Shown: piece by piece, positions 26,379 through 36,076 of the stretch | Position numbering within the stretch: the first letter of the stretch is position 1 | How the letters are laid out: every line of letters starts with the position of its first letter | From: Polaribacter sargassicola | GTDB lineage: Bacteria; Bacteroidota; Bacteroidia; Flavobacteriales; Flavobacteriaceae | DNA length: 64,000 nt | Assembly: GCF_021991835.1 (NCBI RefSeq) | Contig: NZ_JAHDAU010000005.1 | Location: forward strand, 1-64,000 | Direction: 5' to 3' | Translations under genes and position numbers: made by a program | Notes under the pieces: model-generated | Database searches by the model: none | Told to the model about the DNA's origin: nothing | The model's input: the letters and a program-made list of their open reading frames with translations, nothing else

Positions 26379-27164
26379 ATGAATCAACCGTTAGCATACG
26401 TACACCCACAAGCAAAAGTTGCTAGAAATGTGGTTATAGAACCTTTTACCACAATTCATAGTAATGTAGTTATTGGGTCTGGAACTTGGATTGGCTCTAA
26501 TGTAACCATTATGGAAGGTGCAAGAATAGGAGAAAATTGTAGAATTTTTCCAGGAGCAGTCATCTCTGCAATTCCACAAGATTTAAAATATAATGACGAA
26601 GAAACTACTGTAGAAATAGGTAATAACGTTACAATTAGAGAATGTGTTACTATAAACAGAGGAACTTCTGATAAAATGAAGACAAAAATTGGTGACAATT
26701 GTTTAATTATGGCATATTGCCATATTGCACACGATACAATTGTTGGTAATAACTGTATTTTTTCTAATAATACAACCTTAGCAGGTCATGTAACTATAGG
26801 AGATAATGTAGTTTTAGCCGGTATGGTTGCAATTCATCAATTTGCATCAGTAGGTAATCATGCATTTGTTACAGGAGGTTCTTTAGTAAGAAAAGACGTA
26901 CCTCCGTATGTAAAAGCAGCAAGAGAACCATTATCTTACGTAGGTATTAACTCCGTAGGATTAAGAAGAAGAGGTTTTACTCCAGAAAAAATAAGAGAAA
27001 TACAAAATATATATAGAATTTTATTTCAAAAAAATTATAATAATTCTCAAGCAATAGATATTATCGAGGCAGAAATGGAAGCAACTCCTGAACGCGATGA
27101 GATAGTGCAATTTATTAAAGATTCGCACAGAGGAATTATGAAAGGATATTTTAACGCTAATTAA
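26379..27164 (+). CDS. lpxA: UDP-N-acetylglucosamine acyltransferase LpxA
   Basis: The 261-residue protein is a left-handed beta-helix enzyme with hexapeptide repeats (residues about 5-180) and a helical C-terminal domain. Diagnostic blocks are IRECVTINRGT, the catalytic-His region MAYCHIAHDTIVGNNC and AGMVAIHQFASVG, and VGINSVGLRRRGF. It transfers a 3-hydroxyacyl chain from ACP to UDP-GlcNAc, the first step of lipid A. The length matches the family. It follows lpxC-fabZ by 3 bases and precedes efp by 9 bases, so all are in one operon. Confidence 0.93.
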   Translation: MNQPLAYVHPQAKVARNVVIEPFTTIHSNVVIGSGTWIGSNVTIMEGARIGENCRIFPGAVISAIPQDLKYNDEETTVEIGNNVTIRECVTINRGTSDKMKTKIGDNCLIMAYCHIAHDTIVGNNCIFSNNTTLAGHVTIGDNVVLAGMVAIHQFASVGNHAFVTGGSLVRKDVPPYVKAAREPLSYVGINSVGLRRRGFTPEKIREIQNIYRILFQKNYNNSQAIDIIEAEMEATPERDEIVQFIKDSHRGIMKGYFNAN

Positions 27165-27173
27165 AAAATAGAA

Positions 27174-27740
27174 ATGGCAACAACATCAGATATTAGAAAC
27201 GGATTGTGTATTAGATACAATAATGATATATACAAAATTGTAGAGTTTTTACACGTAAAACCAGGTAAAGGACCTGCTTTTGTAAGAACAAAATTAAAAA
27301 GTGTTACTAACGGTAAAGTTGTTGATAATACTTTTCCTGCAGGAAGAAAAATTGATGATGTTCGTGTAGAAACTCATAAATTTCAATATTTATATAGCGA
27401 AGGAGATACGTATCATTTTATGAACGAGCAAGATTACTCTCAAATTCAATTACAAAAAACGGCATTAGATAGCCCAGATTTAATGAAAGAAGGAGAAATT
27501 GTAACTATCATTATCAACTCTGAAGATGAAATGCCTTTATCTGTAGATATGCCAGCAAGTGTTATTTTAGAAGTTACACATACAGAGCCTGGTGTAAAAG
27601 GTAATACGGCAACCAACGCAACTAAGCCAGCAACAGTAGAAAGTGGTGCAATTGTAAACGTACCTTTGTTTATTAATGAAGGTGATAAAATTAAGGTAGA
27701 AACAACAAAAGGAACTTACCAAGAGCGTATTAAAGAATAA
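27174..27740 (+). CDS. efp: Translation elongation factor P
   Basis: The 188-residue protein has the three beta-barrel domains of EF-P. The loop that carries the modifiable residue reads LHVKPGKGPAFVRTKLK, with Lys at the tip, and the C-terminal signature is ATKPATVESGAIVNVPLFI. EF-P rescues ribosomes stalled at polyproline stretches. It lies 9 bases after lpxA and 36 bases before the second lpxD-like gene, placing it inside the lipid A operon. Confidence 0.95.
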   Translation: MATTSDIRNGLCIRYNNDIYKIVEFLHVKPGKGPAFVRTKLKSVTNGKVVDNTFPAGRKIDDVRVETHKFQYLYSEGDTYHFMNEQDYSQIQLQKTALDSPDLMKEGEIVTIIINSEDEMPLSVDMPASVILEVTHTEPGVKGNTATNATKPATVESGAIVNVPLFINEGDKIKVETTKGTYQERIKE

Positions 27741-27776
27741 AAGCTAGCTTTATTATGTCTGCATTTAATATTTACG

Positions 27777-28703
27777 ATGAAATTTAAAGAAGTACAAACT
27801 TTACAACAAATATCACAACTAATCAATACAGAATTTGTTGGAGATAAGAATTTTGAAATTTTAGGAATTAACGAAATTCATGTAGTAGAAAAAGGAGATA
27901 TTGTATTTGTTGATCATCCAAAATATTATGATAAAGCCCTAAACTCAGCTGCAACTACAATATTAATCAATAAAAAAGTAGACTGCCCAGAAGGAAAAGC
28001 TTTGTTAATTTCTGATGATCCTTTTCGTGATTTTAATAAAATAACAAAACATTTTAATCCCTTTATATCATCTAAAGTTAGCATTTCTGAATCTGCTGTT
28101 ATCGGAGAAAATACAATTATTCAACCTAATGTTTTTATTGGTAATAATGTTGTAATTGGTAAAAATTGTGTTATTCATCCTAATGTAACAATTTATGATA
28201 ATACAGTAATTGGTAACAATGTAAAGATACATGCAAATACAGTTTTAGGAGCTGATGCATTTTATTACAAAAATAGACCAGAAGGTTTTGATCAATTAAT
28301 TTCTGGCGGAAGAGTTGTTTTAGAGAATAATGTAGATTTAGGAGCATCTTGCACAATTGATAAAGGAGTAACAGGAGATACTACTATTGGTGCAGGAACA
28401 AAAATAGATAATCAAGTACATGTTGGGCACGATACTGTAATTGGTAAAAAGTGTTTAATAGCATCACAAACAGGTATTGCTGGTTGTGTAATTATAGAAG
28501 ATGAAGTAACAATTTGGGGACAAGTTGGTACAAATAGTGGAATTACTATAGGTAAGGGAGCTGTAATTCTTGGTCAAACAGGTGTTACAAAGTCCGTAGT
28601 TGGAGGCAAAAGTTATTTTGGAACTCCAATATCAGAATCAAGAGAAAAATTAAAAGAATTAGCAGAAATAAAACGAATTATAAAAGAGAGAAAGAATTCT
28701 TAA
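27777..28703 (+). CDS. LpxD-like acyltransferase paralogue
   Basis: The 308-residue hexapeptide-repeat protein resembles the LpxD at 23948 but is about 40 residues shorter. An N-terminal LpxD-type domain (about 1-100; EKGDIVFVDHPKYYDKAL) leads into a beta-helix (about 100-285). The equivalent of the catalytic His is kept (QVHVGHDTVIGKKC), as is the ASQTGIAG turn. The C-terminal helix is short. It may N-acylate a different UDP-sugar or use a different acyl chain. Such second copies near lpxA/efp occur in other Bacteroidota. Specific substrate unknown. It lies between efp and sucD; sucD has its own -7 element. Confidence 0.8.
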   Translation: MKFKEVQTLQQISQLINTEFVGDKNFEILGINEIHVVEKGDIVFVDHPKYYDKALNSAATTILINKKVDCPEGKALLISDDPFRDFNKITKHFNPFISSKVSISESAVIGENTIIQPNVFIGNNVVIGKNCVIHPNVTIYDNTVIGNNVKIHANTVLGADAFYYKNRPEGFDQLISGGRVVLENNVDLGASCTIDKGVTGDTTIGAGTKIDNQVHVGHDTVIGKKCLIASQTGIAGCVIIEDEVTIWGQVGTNSGITIGKGAVILGQTGVTKSVVGGKSYFGTPISESREKLKELAEIKRIIKERKNS

Positions 28704-28731
28704 TTTTCTTTTTTTTAAAGATTCAAAAAGT

Positions 28732-28739
28732 TATTTTTG
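28732..28739 (+). promoter_or_regulatory. -7 promoter element (TATTTTTG) for sucD
   Basis: Matches TAnnTTTG and lies 26 bases before the sucD ATG at 28766. Confidence 0.5.
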
Positions 28740-28765
28740 CGTAACAAAAATTAAAAAACAAAACA

Positions 28766-29638
28766 ATGAGTGTTTTAGTAAACAAAGATTCAAAAATTAT
28801 TGTTCAAGGATTTACAGGTAGTGAAGGTACTTTTCATGCTGGTCAAATGATAGATTATGGAACCAATGTTGTTGGAGGTGTAACTCCAGGTAAAGGAGGT
28901 CAAGAACACTTAGGAAAACCTGTTTTTAATACAGTAAAAGAATCTGTAGAAAAAGTAGGAGCAGATGTTTCTATTATTTTTGTACCACCAGCTTTTGCTG
29001 CTGATGCAATTATGGAATCTGCTGATGCAGGAATTAAAGTAATTATTTGTATTACAGAAGGAATTCCTACAGCAGATATGGTAAAGGTAAAAGCTTACAT
29101 AGACGGTAAAGACTGTACTTTAGTTGGACCTAACTGTCCGGGTGTAATTACACCAGATGAAGCTAAAGTTGGTATTATGCCAGGTTTTATCTTTAAAAAA
29201 GGTAAAGTAGGTATTGTTTCTAAATCTGGTACTTTAACTTATGAAGCTGCAGACCAAGTTGTAAAGCAAGGTTATGGTATAACTACTGCAATTGGTATTG
29301 GTGGAGATCCAATTATTGGAACTACAACAAAAGAGGCTGTAGAATTGTTAATGAATGATGATGAAACTGAAGCAATCGTAATGATTGGTGAAATTGGTGG
29401 AAATCTTGAAGCAGAAGCTGCACAATGGATTAAAGCTGATGGAAATAGAAAACCTGTTGTTGGTTTTATTGCAGGACAAACTGCACCAGCAGGAAGAACA
29501 ATGGGGCACGCAGGTGCAATTGTTGGTGGAGCCGATGATACAGCACAAGCAAAAATGAAAATTTTAGCAGAAAATGGAGTACACGTTGTAAGTTCTCCTG
29601 CTAAAATTGGTGAAATGATTGCAGAAGTATTAAAATAG
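28766..29638 (+). CDS. sucD: Succinyl-CoA ligase (ADP-forming) subunit alpha
   Basis: The 290-residue protein matches SucD: CoA-binding Rossmann N-terminal domain (residues about 1-130; [21 protein letters not shown]) and the ligase domain with the phospho-His loop [13 protein letters not shown] (His near 248). With SucC it interconverts succinyl-CoA and succinate with substrate-level phosphorylation in the TCA cycle. sucC is not adjacent, as is common in Flavobacteria. It has its own promoter element and a strong terminator at 29681-29720. Confidence 0.95.
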   Translation: MSVLVNKDSKIIVQGFTGSEGTFHAGQMIDYGTNVVGGVTPGKGGQEHLGKPVFNTVKESVEKVGADVSIIFVPPAFAADAIMESADAGIKVIICITEGIPTADMVKVKAYIDGKDCTLVGPNCPGVITPDEAKVGIMPGFIFKKGKVGIVSKSGTLTYEAADQVVKQGYGITTAIGIGGDPIIGTTTKEAVELLMNDDETEAIVMIGEIGGNLEAEAAQWIKADGNRKPVVGFIAGQTAPAGRTMGHAGAIVGGADDTAQAKMKILAENGVHVVSSPAKIGEMIAEVLK

Positions 29639-29680
29639 ATAGATATTTAAAAAACTGTTAAAGTTTTATAATTTTATTTT

Positions 29681-29720
29681 AAAAAATCCGTTGAATTTAT
29701 AAATTCAACGGATTTTTTTT
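29681..29720 (+). terminator. Strong rho-independent terminator after sucD
   Basis: An 18-bp perfect stem (29681-29698 with 29701-29718) with A-rich and T-rich ends forms a classic intrinsic terminator. Confidence 0.9.
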
Positions 29721-29738
29721 AACCCAAACCATAAAATT

Positions 29739-32708
29739 ATGAAACAGATTAAATTGCTATTTTTCAGCTTTTTATTACTATCATCGTTAAGTTGTGATAC
29801 TAATAAAAAAACAGAACTTAGTTACAAAGTAACTTCACAAAAAGATACCAACGGTATAACTTATGAAACCGTAGAAAATGACCCAACAGGTTTGCGTTTA
29901 TATACTTTAGATAATGGATTAAAAGTATATATAAGTAAAAATGAAGACGAACCCAAAATTCAAACATTTATAGCTGTTAGAGCAGGTTCTAATTACGATC
30001 CTAAAGAATCTACAGGTTTAGCTCATTATTTAGAGCACATGGTATTTAAAGGAACCCACAAAGTAGGTACTGCAGATTGGGAAAAAGAAAAAGAATATTT
30101 AGAAAAAATTTCTGATTTGTACGAGAAGCACAGAGCAGAAGAAGATCCAGAAAAAAAGAAAGCAATCTACAAAGAAATAGATGAGGTTTCTTTAGAAGCT
30201 TCTAACTATTCTATTGCCAATGAATACGATAAGATGACAGCCTCTTTAGGTGCCACAGGTACAAATGCTTATACTTGGTTTGAACAAACAGTTTATACAA
30301 ATAAAATACCTGCAAATGAATTTAAAAAGTGGATAACTTTAGAGTCTGAACGTTTTAGTACTTTGGTTTTACGCTTATTTCATACAGAATTAGAAGCTGT
30401 TTTTGAAGAGTTTAATAGAGGGCAAGACAACGATTTTAGAAAACTTTATGCAGCAATGTTAGATGGTTTATTTCCAAACCATCCATACGGCCAACAAACA
30501 ACTATTGGTAAAGCAGAACATTTAAAAAATCCATCAATGGTAGATATTCATAATTATTTTAATAAATATTATGTACCTAACAATATGGCAATTGTTTTAG
30601 TAGGAGATTTAGAGTTTGATACAACAATTAAACAAGTAAATGATGCGTTTGGAAAATTTGAAAAGAAAGAATTAAAACACCCAACATTACCAAAAGAAAC
30701 ACCAATTACAAAACCTATTGTTAAAGAGGTTTTTGGCCCAACATCAGAAAACATCTCTATAGCTTATAGATCTGGTGGTGTAAATACAGAAGATAAAAAG
30801 ATGGTAACCCTGGTAGATATGATTATGGCTAATGGAAATGCTGGTTTAATCGATTTAAATTTAAATCAAAAACAAGTAGTACAAAGAGCAAGTTGCTCAC
30901 CAACATTTTTAAATGATTACGGCTATCATACATTTACAGGTTCTCCAAAATCAGGACAAACTTTAGAAGAGGTAAAAGATTTGTTATTAGAACAAGTTGC
31001 CAAATTAAAAAACGGTGAGTTTGATGAATGGATGATAGAAGCTGTTGTTAATGATTTAAAATTAAGCCAAACTCGTCAATATGAAAATAACTCTGCTTTA
31101 GCTAACACTTATGTAGATGCTTTTATTTATCAAGAAAACTGGGTAGATAGAGTTAAATTTTTAGATGATTTAAAGAAAGTAACTAAAGAAGAATTGGTTG
31201 CTTTTGCAAATGAATTTTATAAAGATAATTATGTAGTTACTTACAAAAGAAAAGGTGAAGACAAAAATATTGTTAAAGTAGAAAATCCAGGAATTACCCC
31301 AGTAAATTTAAATAGAGATAAAAGTTCTGATTATATTCTTGAATTTAATAAAATAGAATCAGAAGAATTAAAACCACAATTTGTAGACTATAAAACAGCA
31401 ATTAAAGAAACTAAAACAACTAACGATATTAAAGTTTCTTATGTTTTAAACGAAAAAAATGATTTGTTTGATATGAATATCATATTTGATATGGGGAGCG
31501 ATAATGATAAAAAAATATCTTTAGCTGCTGGTTATTTAGAATATGTTGGTACAGATAAATATACAAATGAAGAGTTAAAAAAAGAGTTTTATAAATTAGG
31601 AATCTCTTATTATGTAAGTGCAGGTAGCGATAAAACTTATGTAGGTTTAAGCGGTTTAAAAGAAAATTTGCCAAAAGGTTTAGAGTTATTAGAACATTTA
31701 TGGGATAACGCTAAAGCAGATGAAGATGCATACAAAAAATATGTAGAAAAAATTTATAAAGGTAGACAAGACGGAAAAACCCAAAAAGGAAATATTCTTT
31801 GGAGTGGTTTAATGAATTATGGTAAATATGGTGAAGATTCTCCGTTAAGAGATATTATGCAAATTGATGAGTTAAAAGCTATAAACCCAGAAGAATTAGT
31901 AGCTTTAATTAAAGATTTAAAAAACTACAAACAACGTGTTTTTTATTATGGTAAAGATGTAGACAATGCAGTTGTAGCTTTAAATAATCAACATAAAATT
32001 TATGGAGAATTAAAAGAATATCCTGTTGCAAAAGAATACAAAGAAACAGAAACTGGTGGAAATGTATTTTTTACAGATTATGATATGGTGCAAACAGAAA
32101 TGTTGTTTTTAGCAAAAGGAGAACCTTTTAAGCCAGAAAATATGGCAGCTTCTACTTTGTTTAATACTTATTTTGGTAGTGGTTTATCATCAATAGTGTT
32201 TCAAGAAATTAGAGAATCTAAATCATTAGCATATTCTGCGTTTGCTGCATATCAAGGTGCATCAAAAAAAGATTCGCCAAATTATGTTATGGCTTATGTT
32301 GGTACACAAGCTAACAAATTAGAACAAGCTGTAGATGCAATGATGGACTTAATGAATGACATGCCAGAAGCAGATAAACAATTTCAAGCAGCAAAAGAAT
32401 CAACATTAAAAAAATTAGCAGCACAAAGAATTACAAAATCTAATATATTTTGGTCTTATGAAAGATTACAAAAATTAGGTATTGATAATGATAACAGAGA
32501 AGAAATGTACAACACCATTAAAAATATGACAATGGAAGATTTAAAAGCATTTTTTAATAAAAATATTAAAGGAGAATCTTACAATGTTATGGTTATTGGT
32601 AATAAAAAAGATTTGGATGTAAAATCTTTACAAAAATTAGGAAAAATAAAAGAATTAGAAGTCGATTATTTATTTAATTATGTAGATAAAAAAGAGGTAA
32701 AATTATAA
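29739..32708 (+). CDS. M16-family zinc metallopeptidase lipoprotein
   Basis: A 989-residue exported protein. The signal ends in a lipobox (LSSLSC, lipidated C19). The first M16 half has the inverted zinc motif HYLEH (H96-H100) with a downstream Glu region (ELEAVFEEFNRG). A second M16 repeat spans the C-terminal half (about residues 540-989) and lacks HxxEH, as in pitrilysin-like enzymes where one half is structural. It likely degrades peptides in the periplasm or at the outer membrane. It is a single gene between the sucD terminator and a hairpin at 32731-32767. Confidence 0.88.
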   Translation: MKQIKLLFFSFLLLSSLSCDTNKKTELSYKVTSQKDTNGITYETVENDPTGLRLYTLDNGLKVYISKNEDEPKIQTFIAVRAGSNYDPKESTGLAHYLEHMVFKGTHKVGTADWEKEKEYLEKISDLYEKHRAEEDPEKKKAIYKEIDEVSLEASNYSIANEYDKMTASLGATGTNAYTWFEQTVYTNKIPANEFKKWITLESERFSTLVLRLFHTELEAVFEEFNRGQDNDFRKLYAAMLDGLFPNHPYGQQTTIGKAEHLKNPSMVDIHNYFNKYYVPNNMAIVLVGDLEFDTTIKQVNDAFGKFEKKELKHPTLPKETPITKPIVKEVFGPTSENISIAYRSGGVNTEDKKMVTLVDMIMANGNAGLIDLNLNQKQVVQRASCSPTFLNDYGYHTFTGSPKSGQTLEEVKDLLLEQVAKLKNGEFDEWMIEAVVNDLKLSQTRQYENNSALANTYVDAFIYQENWVDRVKFLDDLKKVTKEELVAFANEFYKDNYVVTYKRKGEDKNIVKVENPGITPVNLNRDKSSDYILEFNKIESEELKPQFVDYKTAIKETKTTNDIKVSYVLNEKNDLFDMNIIFDMGSDNDKKISLAAGYLEYVGTDKYTNEELKKEFYKLGISYYVSAGSDKTYVGLSGLKENLPKGLELLEHLWDNAKADEDAYKKYVEKIYKGRQDGKTQKGNILWSGLMNYGKYGEDSPLRDIMQIDELKAINPEELVALIKDLKNYKQRVFYYGKDVDNAVVALNNQHKIYGELKEYPVAKEYKETETGGNVFFTDYDMVQTEMLFLAKGEPFKPENMAASTLFNTYFGSGLSSIVFQEIRESKSLAYSAFAAYQGASKKDSPNYVMAYVGTQANKLEQAVDAMMDLMNDMPEADKQFQAAKESTLKKLAAQRITKSNIFWSYERLQKLGIDNDNREEMYNTIKNMTMEDLKAFFNKNIKGESYNVMVIGNKKDLDVKSLQKLGKIKELEVDYLFNYVDKKEVKL

Positions 32709-32730
32709 TTTTTTAAAGATTAATATCCTT

Positions 32731-32767
32731 AAAAACTCGTAAAGCAATTTTGTTTTACGAGTTTTTT
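32731..32767 (+). terminator. Rho-independent terminator after M16 peptidase gene
   Basis: A 13-bp stem (32731-32743 with 32754-32766) with loop GCAATTTTGT and terminal T run. Confidence 0.8.
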
Positions 32768-32774
32768 ATTTTAG

Positions 32775-32782
32775 TATCTTTG
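32775..32782 (+). promoter_or_regulatory. fabG promoter -7 element (TATCTTTG)
   Basis: Matches TAnnTTTG, 24 bases before the ATG at 32807. A possible -33 TTTG lies at 32749-32752 within the preceding terminator loop. Confidence 0.6.
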
Positions 32783-32806
32783 CATCCTTAAAAACAACCA
32801 AATAAT

Positions 32807-33550
32807 ATGAAATTACTAGAAAATAAATCAGCAATTATTACTGGTGCAACTAGAGGTATTGGACGTGGAATTGCTATTGAATTTGCTAAACAAGGTGCAA
32901 ATGTTGCTTTTACTTACAGTTCTTCTGTAGATGCTGCAAATGCTTTAGAAGAAGAATTAAAAGCGTTTGGAGTTGCTGCAAAAGGATACCAATCTAATGC
33001 CGCAGATTTTGATGCTGCTCAAGAATTAGCCAAAGAAGTTTTAAAAGAATTTGGTACTATAGATATTTTGGTAAATAATGCAGGTATAACAAAAGATAAT
33101 TTGTTAATGCGTATTTCTGAAGATGATTTTGATAAAGTAATAGAGGTAAATTTAAAATCTGTTTTTAATTTAACAAAAGCGGTAATTCGCCCAATGATGA
33201 AACAAAGAGCAGGTTCTATTATAAATATGAGTTCTGTAGTTGGTATAAAAGGTAATGCAGGTCAAACTAACTATGCTGCATCAAAAGCAGGTATTGTTGG
33301 TTTTTCTAAATCTGTAGCATTAGAGTTAGGTTCTAGAAATATTAGAAGTAACGTTGTTGCTCCTGGTTTTATAGAAACAGAAATGACTGCTAAATTAGAT
33401 GAGGCAACAGTACAAAGTTGGCGAGATGGAATTCCTTTAAAAAGAGGAGGACAGCCAATTGATATTGCAAATGCATGTGTGTTTTTAGCTTCTGATATGA
33501 GTTCTTATATTACAGGACAAACTTTATCTGTAGATGGAGGAATGAACTAA
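32807..33550 (+). CDS. fabG: 3-oxoacyl-[acyl-carrier-protein] reductase FabG
   Basis: The 247-residue short-chain dehydrogenase has the NADPH motif TGATRGIGRGIA (about 13-24), NNAGIT (about 87-92), and the Ser/Tyr/Lys active site in INMSSVVGIKGNAGQTNYAASKAG. The C-terminal block VFLASDMSSYITGQTLSVDGG is diagnostic for FabG. It reduces 3-oxoacyl-ACP in fatty acid elongation. It is a single-gene unit with its own promoter and a hairpin at 33583-33618. Confidence 0.93.
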   Translation: MKLLENKSAIITGATRGIGRGIAIEFAKQGANVAFTYSSSVDAANALEEELKAFGVAAKGYQSNAADFDAAQELAKEVLKEFGTIDILVNNAGITKDNLLMRISEDDFDKVIEVNLKSVFNLTKAVIRPMMKQRAGSIINMSSVVGIKGNAGQTNYAASKAGIVGFSKSVALELGSRNIRSNVVAPGFIETEMTAKLDEATVQSWRDGIPLKRGGQPIDIANACVFLASDMSSYITGQTLSVDGGMN

Positions 33551-33582
33551 AATTTATTACTATATAATTTAGTATATTTTAT

Positions 33583-33618
33583 AAAAAGCGAGTTAGATTT
33601 TAATCAAACTCGCTTTTT
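33583..33618. terminator. Bidirectional terminator between fabG and TonB-dependent receptor
   Basis: A 12-bp stem (33583-33594 with 33607-33618), A-rich on one side and T-rich on the other, sits between convergent genes and can work both ways. Confidence 0.8.
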
Positions 33619-33623
33619 ATATT

Positions 33624-36071
33624 TTAAAATTTCATGCCAACCTTAAAGTTTAAAACTCTACCAGTCATATAATTTGGTATACCGTATTGGTTTTTAGAAT
33701 ATACGTCTCTAACCCAAGTATTAGTAATAGCATTTTGTATATCAAACATATTAAAGAGCTCTAAACCGGCCGATAACTCTTTAAATTTAGATAACCAGCC
33801 TGAAATGTAATTTTTATTTGCATCAACAAAAATATAAGAAACACCTAAATCTGCACGTTTATAATCTCTTAAACGTTCTTGAAACTGATATACATCTGCA
33901 TAAGAAGGAGCACCACCAGGAACACCTGTATTGTAAACTAAATTTAAATAGGCTTTTAAATCTGGTAAATTAGGTATATAATCTTGAAAAAGAATTCCGA
34001 ATTTTATTCGTTGATCTGAAGGTCTTGCAATATAACCTTGATTATCTATGTTTTCTTCGGTTTTTAAATATCCTAAACTTACCCAACTTTCGCTTCCTGG
34101 TACAAATTCTCCATTTAAACGAACATCTAAACCATAAGCATAAGCAGTTGTTACATTATCTGCTCTATAACGTATTCTAACATTATCTACAGAATAAGCA
34201 TTAACATCTGTTAGGTTTTTATAATAAAGTTCTGTGGTTAATTTAAAAGGTCTTTCCCACATTGCAAAACTATAATCCATACCAGAAACAAAATGAATGG
34301 ATTTTTGTGCTTTAACATCCACATTAATATCACCATTAAAATCTCTTAGCTCTCTGTAAGAAGGTGGTTGAGAATAAAGACCACCAGATACTCTAAATAA
34401 CATGTCTTTTTCCCAATTTGGTTTGATGGCAAATTGCGCTCTTGGACTAAAAATAAATTGATTTTTAGAAGCAATATTATTGCCTGTAACAGACCAATTA
34501 TGAGCTCTAATACCTAAGTTATACCAAATTTCGTGTTCATTTATAAAAGAACGCTGATTAACTTGTAGATAACCGGAAACTCTATCGATGGCAACATTAT
34601 TATCTTTTCTTATATTTTGATAAGGAGTAATCGGTCCTGTAAAAGGATCGTAAGGTTGATTATTAGCAATACTATTAGGTGGTCTTATAGAAAAACCTAA
34701 AGAATCGATAACTTCCCATTCTCTAATTCTGTCTTTAATATCTTCCTTTTGATATTTAGCACCAAAACTCCATTGAGTTTGCCCTTTTTTAATAGTTCCT
34801 TTTATTTGAACATTGGTAATTAAAGCATCTAAATCGTTTCTAGCATGATTTAATTGAGAACCAATTCCCTGAGAAAAATCAACTTCACCAAAACTCTCAG
34901 AGCCAATATCAGTATCAACTTCACCTAAATTATAAGAAGCAGCAATATCAAAATATTCTTCTTCTTGTGTATTGTATCTAGAAGCTGTTGTAGTTAACGT
35001 GAAATTTTCAGTTATTTTATAATCAGCAGATAAAGCACCAAAAAGTGTTAAATATGTATCTTTTTCTTGTCCGGTATAAAACACCACCAATTCTAAAGGA
35101 TCTGCAACAGTACCAAAACGTGTTCTTCTAGATAAAGGTTGATAATCGTAATTATTTAAAGAAAAATTACCTAAAAAGTTTACCTGAATTTTTTCTGAAA
35201 ACTGATAAGAAAGATAAGTTTGTATGTCTGTAAATCTAGGCTTAAAATTAGTTTCAACTTGTTTACTGTTTACAAATAAACTATTGTCTCTATACCTAAC
35301 CCCAGTAATTGTACTTAATTTTTTATTTAAAAAGTTACCTTCAAAAGTTACACTTGCACCTAGTAAACTAGCATCTATAGTTGTGGCAGTTTCACTTGGT
35401 TTTTTGTAGGTTATATCTAAAACAGAAGATAATTTATCGCCATATTTAGCTTGAAAACCACCTGCAGAAAAATTAATATTCTGTACCATATTAGAATTGA
35501 TAAAACTTAAACCTTCTTGCTGACCAGATCTAATTAAAAAAGGTCTGTAAACTTCTATACCGTTTACATAGACCAAGTTTTCATCAAAATTACCACCTCT
35601 AACATTATATTGGGTACTTAACTCGTTATTATTACTAACACCAGGCAAAGTCATTAAAACATTTTCTACACCGGCATTTGGGCCAATTATATTTTTAACA
35701 ACTTTAGCATCTATTTTTTGTAATCCTTGGGCACTTTTTTTATTGTCTTTAATTATAATTTCGTCTAACTTTTCTGTTTTAGAAGTCATTATAACAGAGT
35801 ACCTAACTCCGTTTCTACTATTAGCAATATATTTTTTGGTAAAAGTTCTATAAGAAACATGGCTATAAGTAATTGTAATTTCTTCTCTAAAAGGAATTTT
35901 TATTGTGTAATTACCATTTTTATCTGAAGTAGTACCTGTATTATTATATTTAATAGAAACATTATCTATTGGTTGCTTGTTTTTATCTTTTATAGTTCCT
36001 TTTAAAATGGTCATTTTTTGAGCAAAAACAATACAAGGAAATAAGAATAAAAAGAGGAAAGTTTTTTTCAC
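33624..36071 (-). CDS. TonB-dependent receptor with carboxypeptidase-regulatory-like domain
   Basis: An 815-residue outer-membrane receptor. The start codon is GTG (36071) leading into a signal peptide (MKKTFLFLFLFPCIVFAQ). Residues about 24-105 form a carboxypeptidase-D-regulatory-like beta-sandwich (LKGTIKDKNKQPIDNVSI). The plug follows (about 115-230; GVSNNNELSTQYNVRGGNFDENL) and then a beta-barrel to the C-terminal FKVGMKF. It differs from SusC in length and lacks a SusD partner. Substrate unknown. It lies 5 bases after the M23 peptidase gene and is probably co-transcribed with it. Confidence 0.88.
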   Translation of the reverse strand: MKKTFLFLFLFPCIVFAQKMTILKGTIKDKNKQPIDNVSIKYNNTGTTSDKNGNYTIKIPFREEITITYSHVSYRTFTKKYIANSRNGVRYSVIMTSKTEKLDEIIIKDNKKSAQGLQKIDAKVVKNIIGPNAGVENVLMTLPGVSNNNELSTQYNVRGGNFDENLVYVNGIEVYRPFLIRSGQQEGLSFINSNMVQNINFSAGGFQAKYGDKLSSVLDITYKKPSETATTIDASLLGASVTFEGNFLNKKLSTITGVRYRDNSLFVNSKQVETNFKPRFTDIQTYLSYQFSEKIQVNFLGNFSLNNYDYQPLSRRTRFGTVADPLELVVFYTGQEKDTYLTLFGALSADYKITENFTLTTTASRYNTQEEEYFDIAASYNLGEVDTDIGSESFGEVDFSQGIGSQLNHARNDLDALITNVQIKGTIKKGQTQWSFGAKYQKEDIKDRIREWEVIDSLGFSIRPPNSIANNQPYDPFTGPITPYQNIRKDNNVAIDRVSGYLQVNQRSFINEHEIWYNLGIRAHNWSVTGNNIASKNQFIFSPRAQFAIKPNWEKDMLFRVSGGLYSQPPSYRELRDFNGDINVDVKAQKSIHFVSGMDYSFAMWERPFKLTTELYYKNLTDVNAYSVDNVRIRYRADNVTTAYAYGLDVRLNGEFVPGSESWVSLGYLKTEENIDNQGYIARPSDQRIKFGILFQDYIPNLPDLKAYLNLVYNTGVPGGAPSYADVYQFQERLRDYKRADLGVSYIFVDANKNYISGWLSKFKELSAGLELFNMFDIQNAITNTWVRDVYSKNQYGIPNYMTGRVLNFKVGMKF

Positions 36072-36076
36072 GTAAA

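Noticed and set aside
27741..27776. AAAGCTAGCTTT palindrome after efp as a terminator
   Set aside because: The stem is only 6 bp with no loop and no T run, and the next gene is on the same strand, so it is not convincing.
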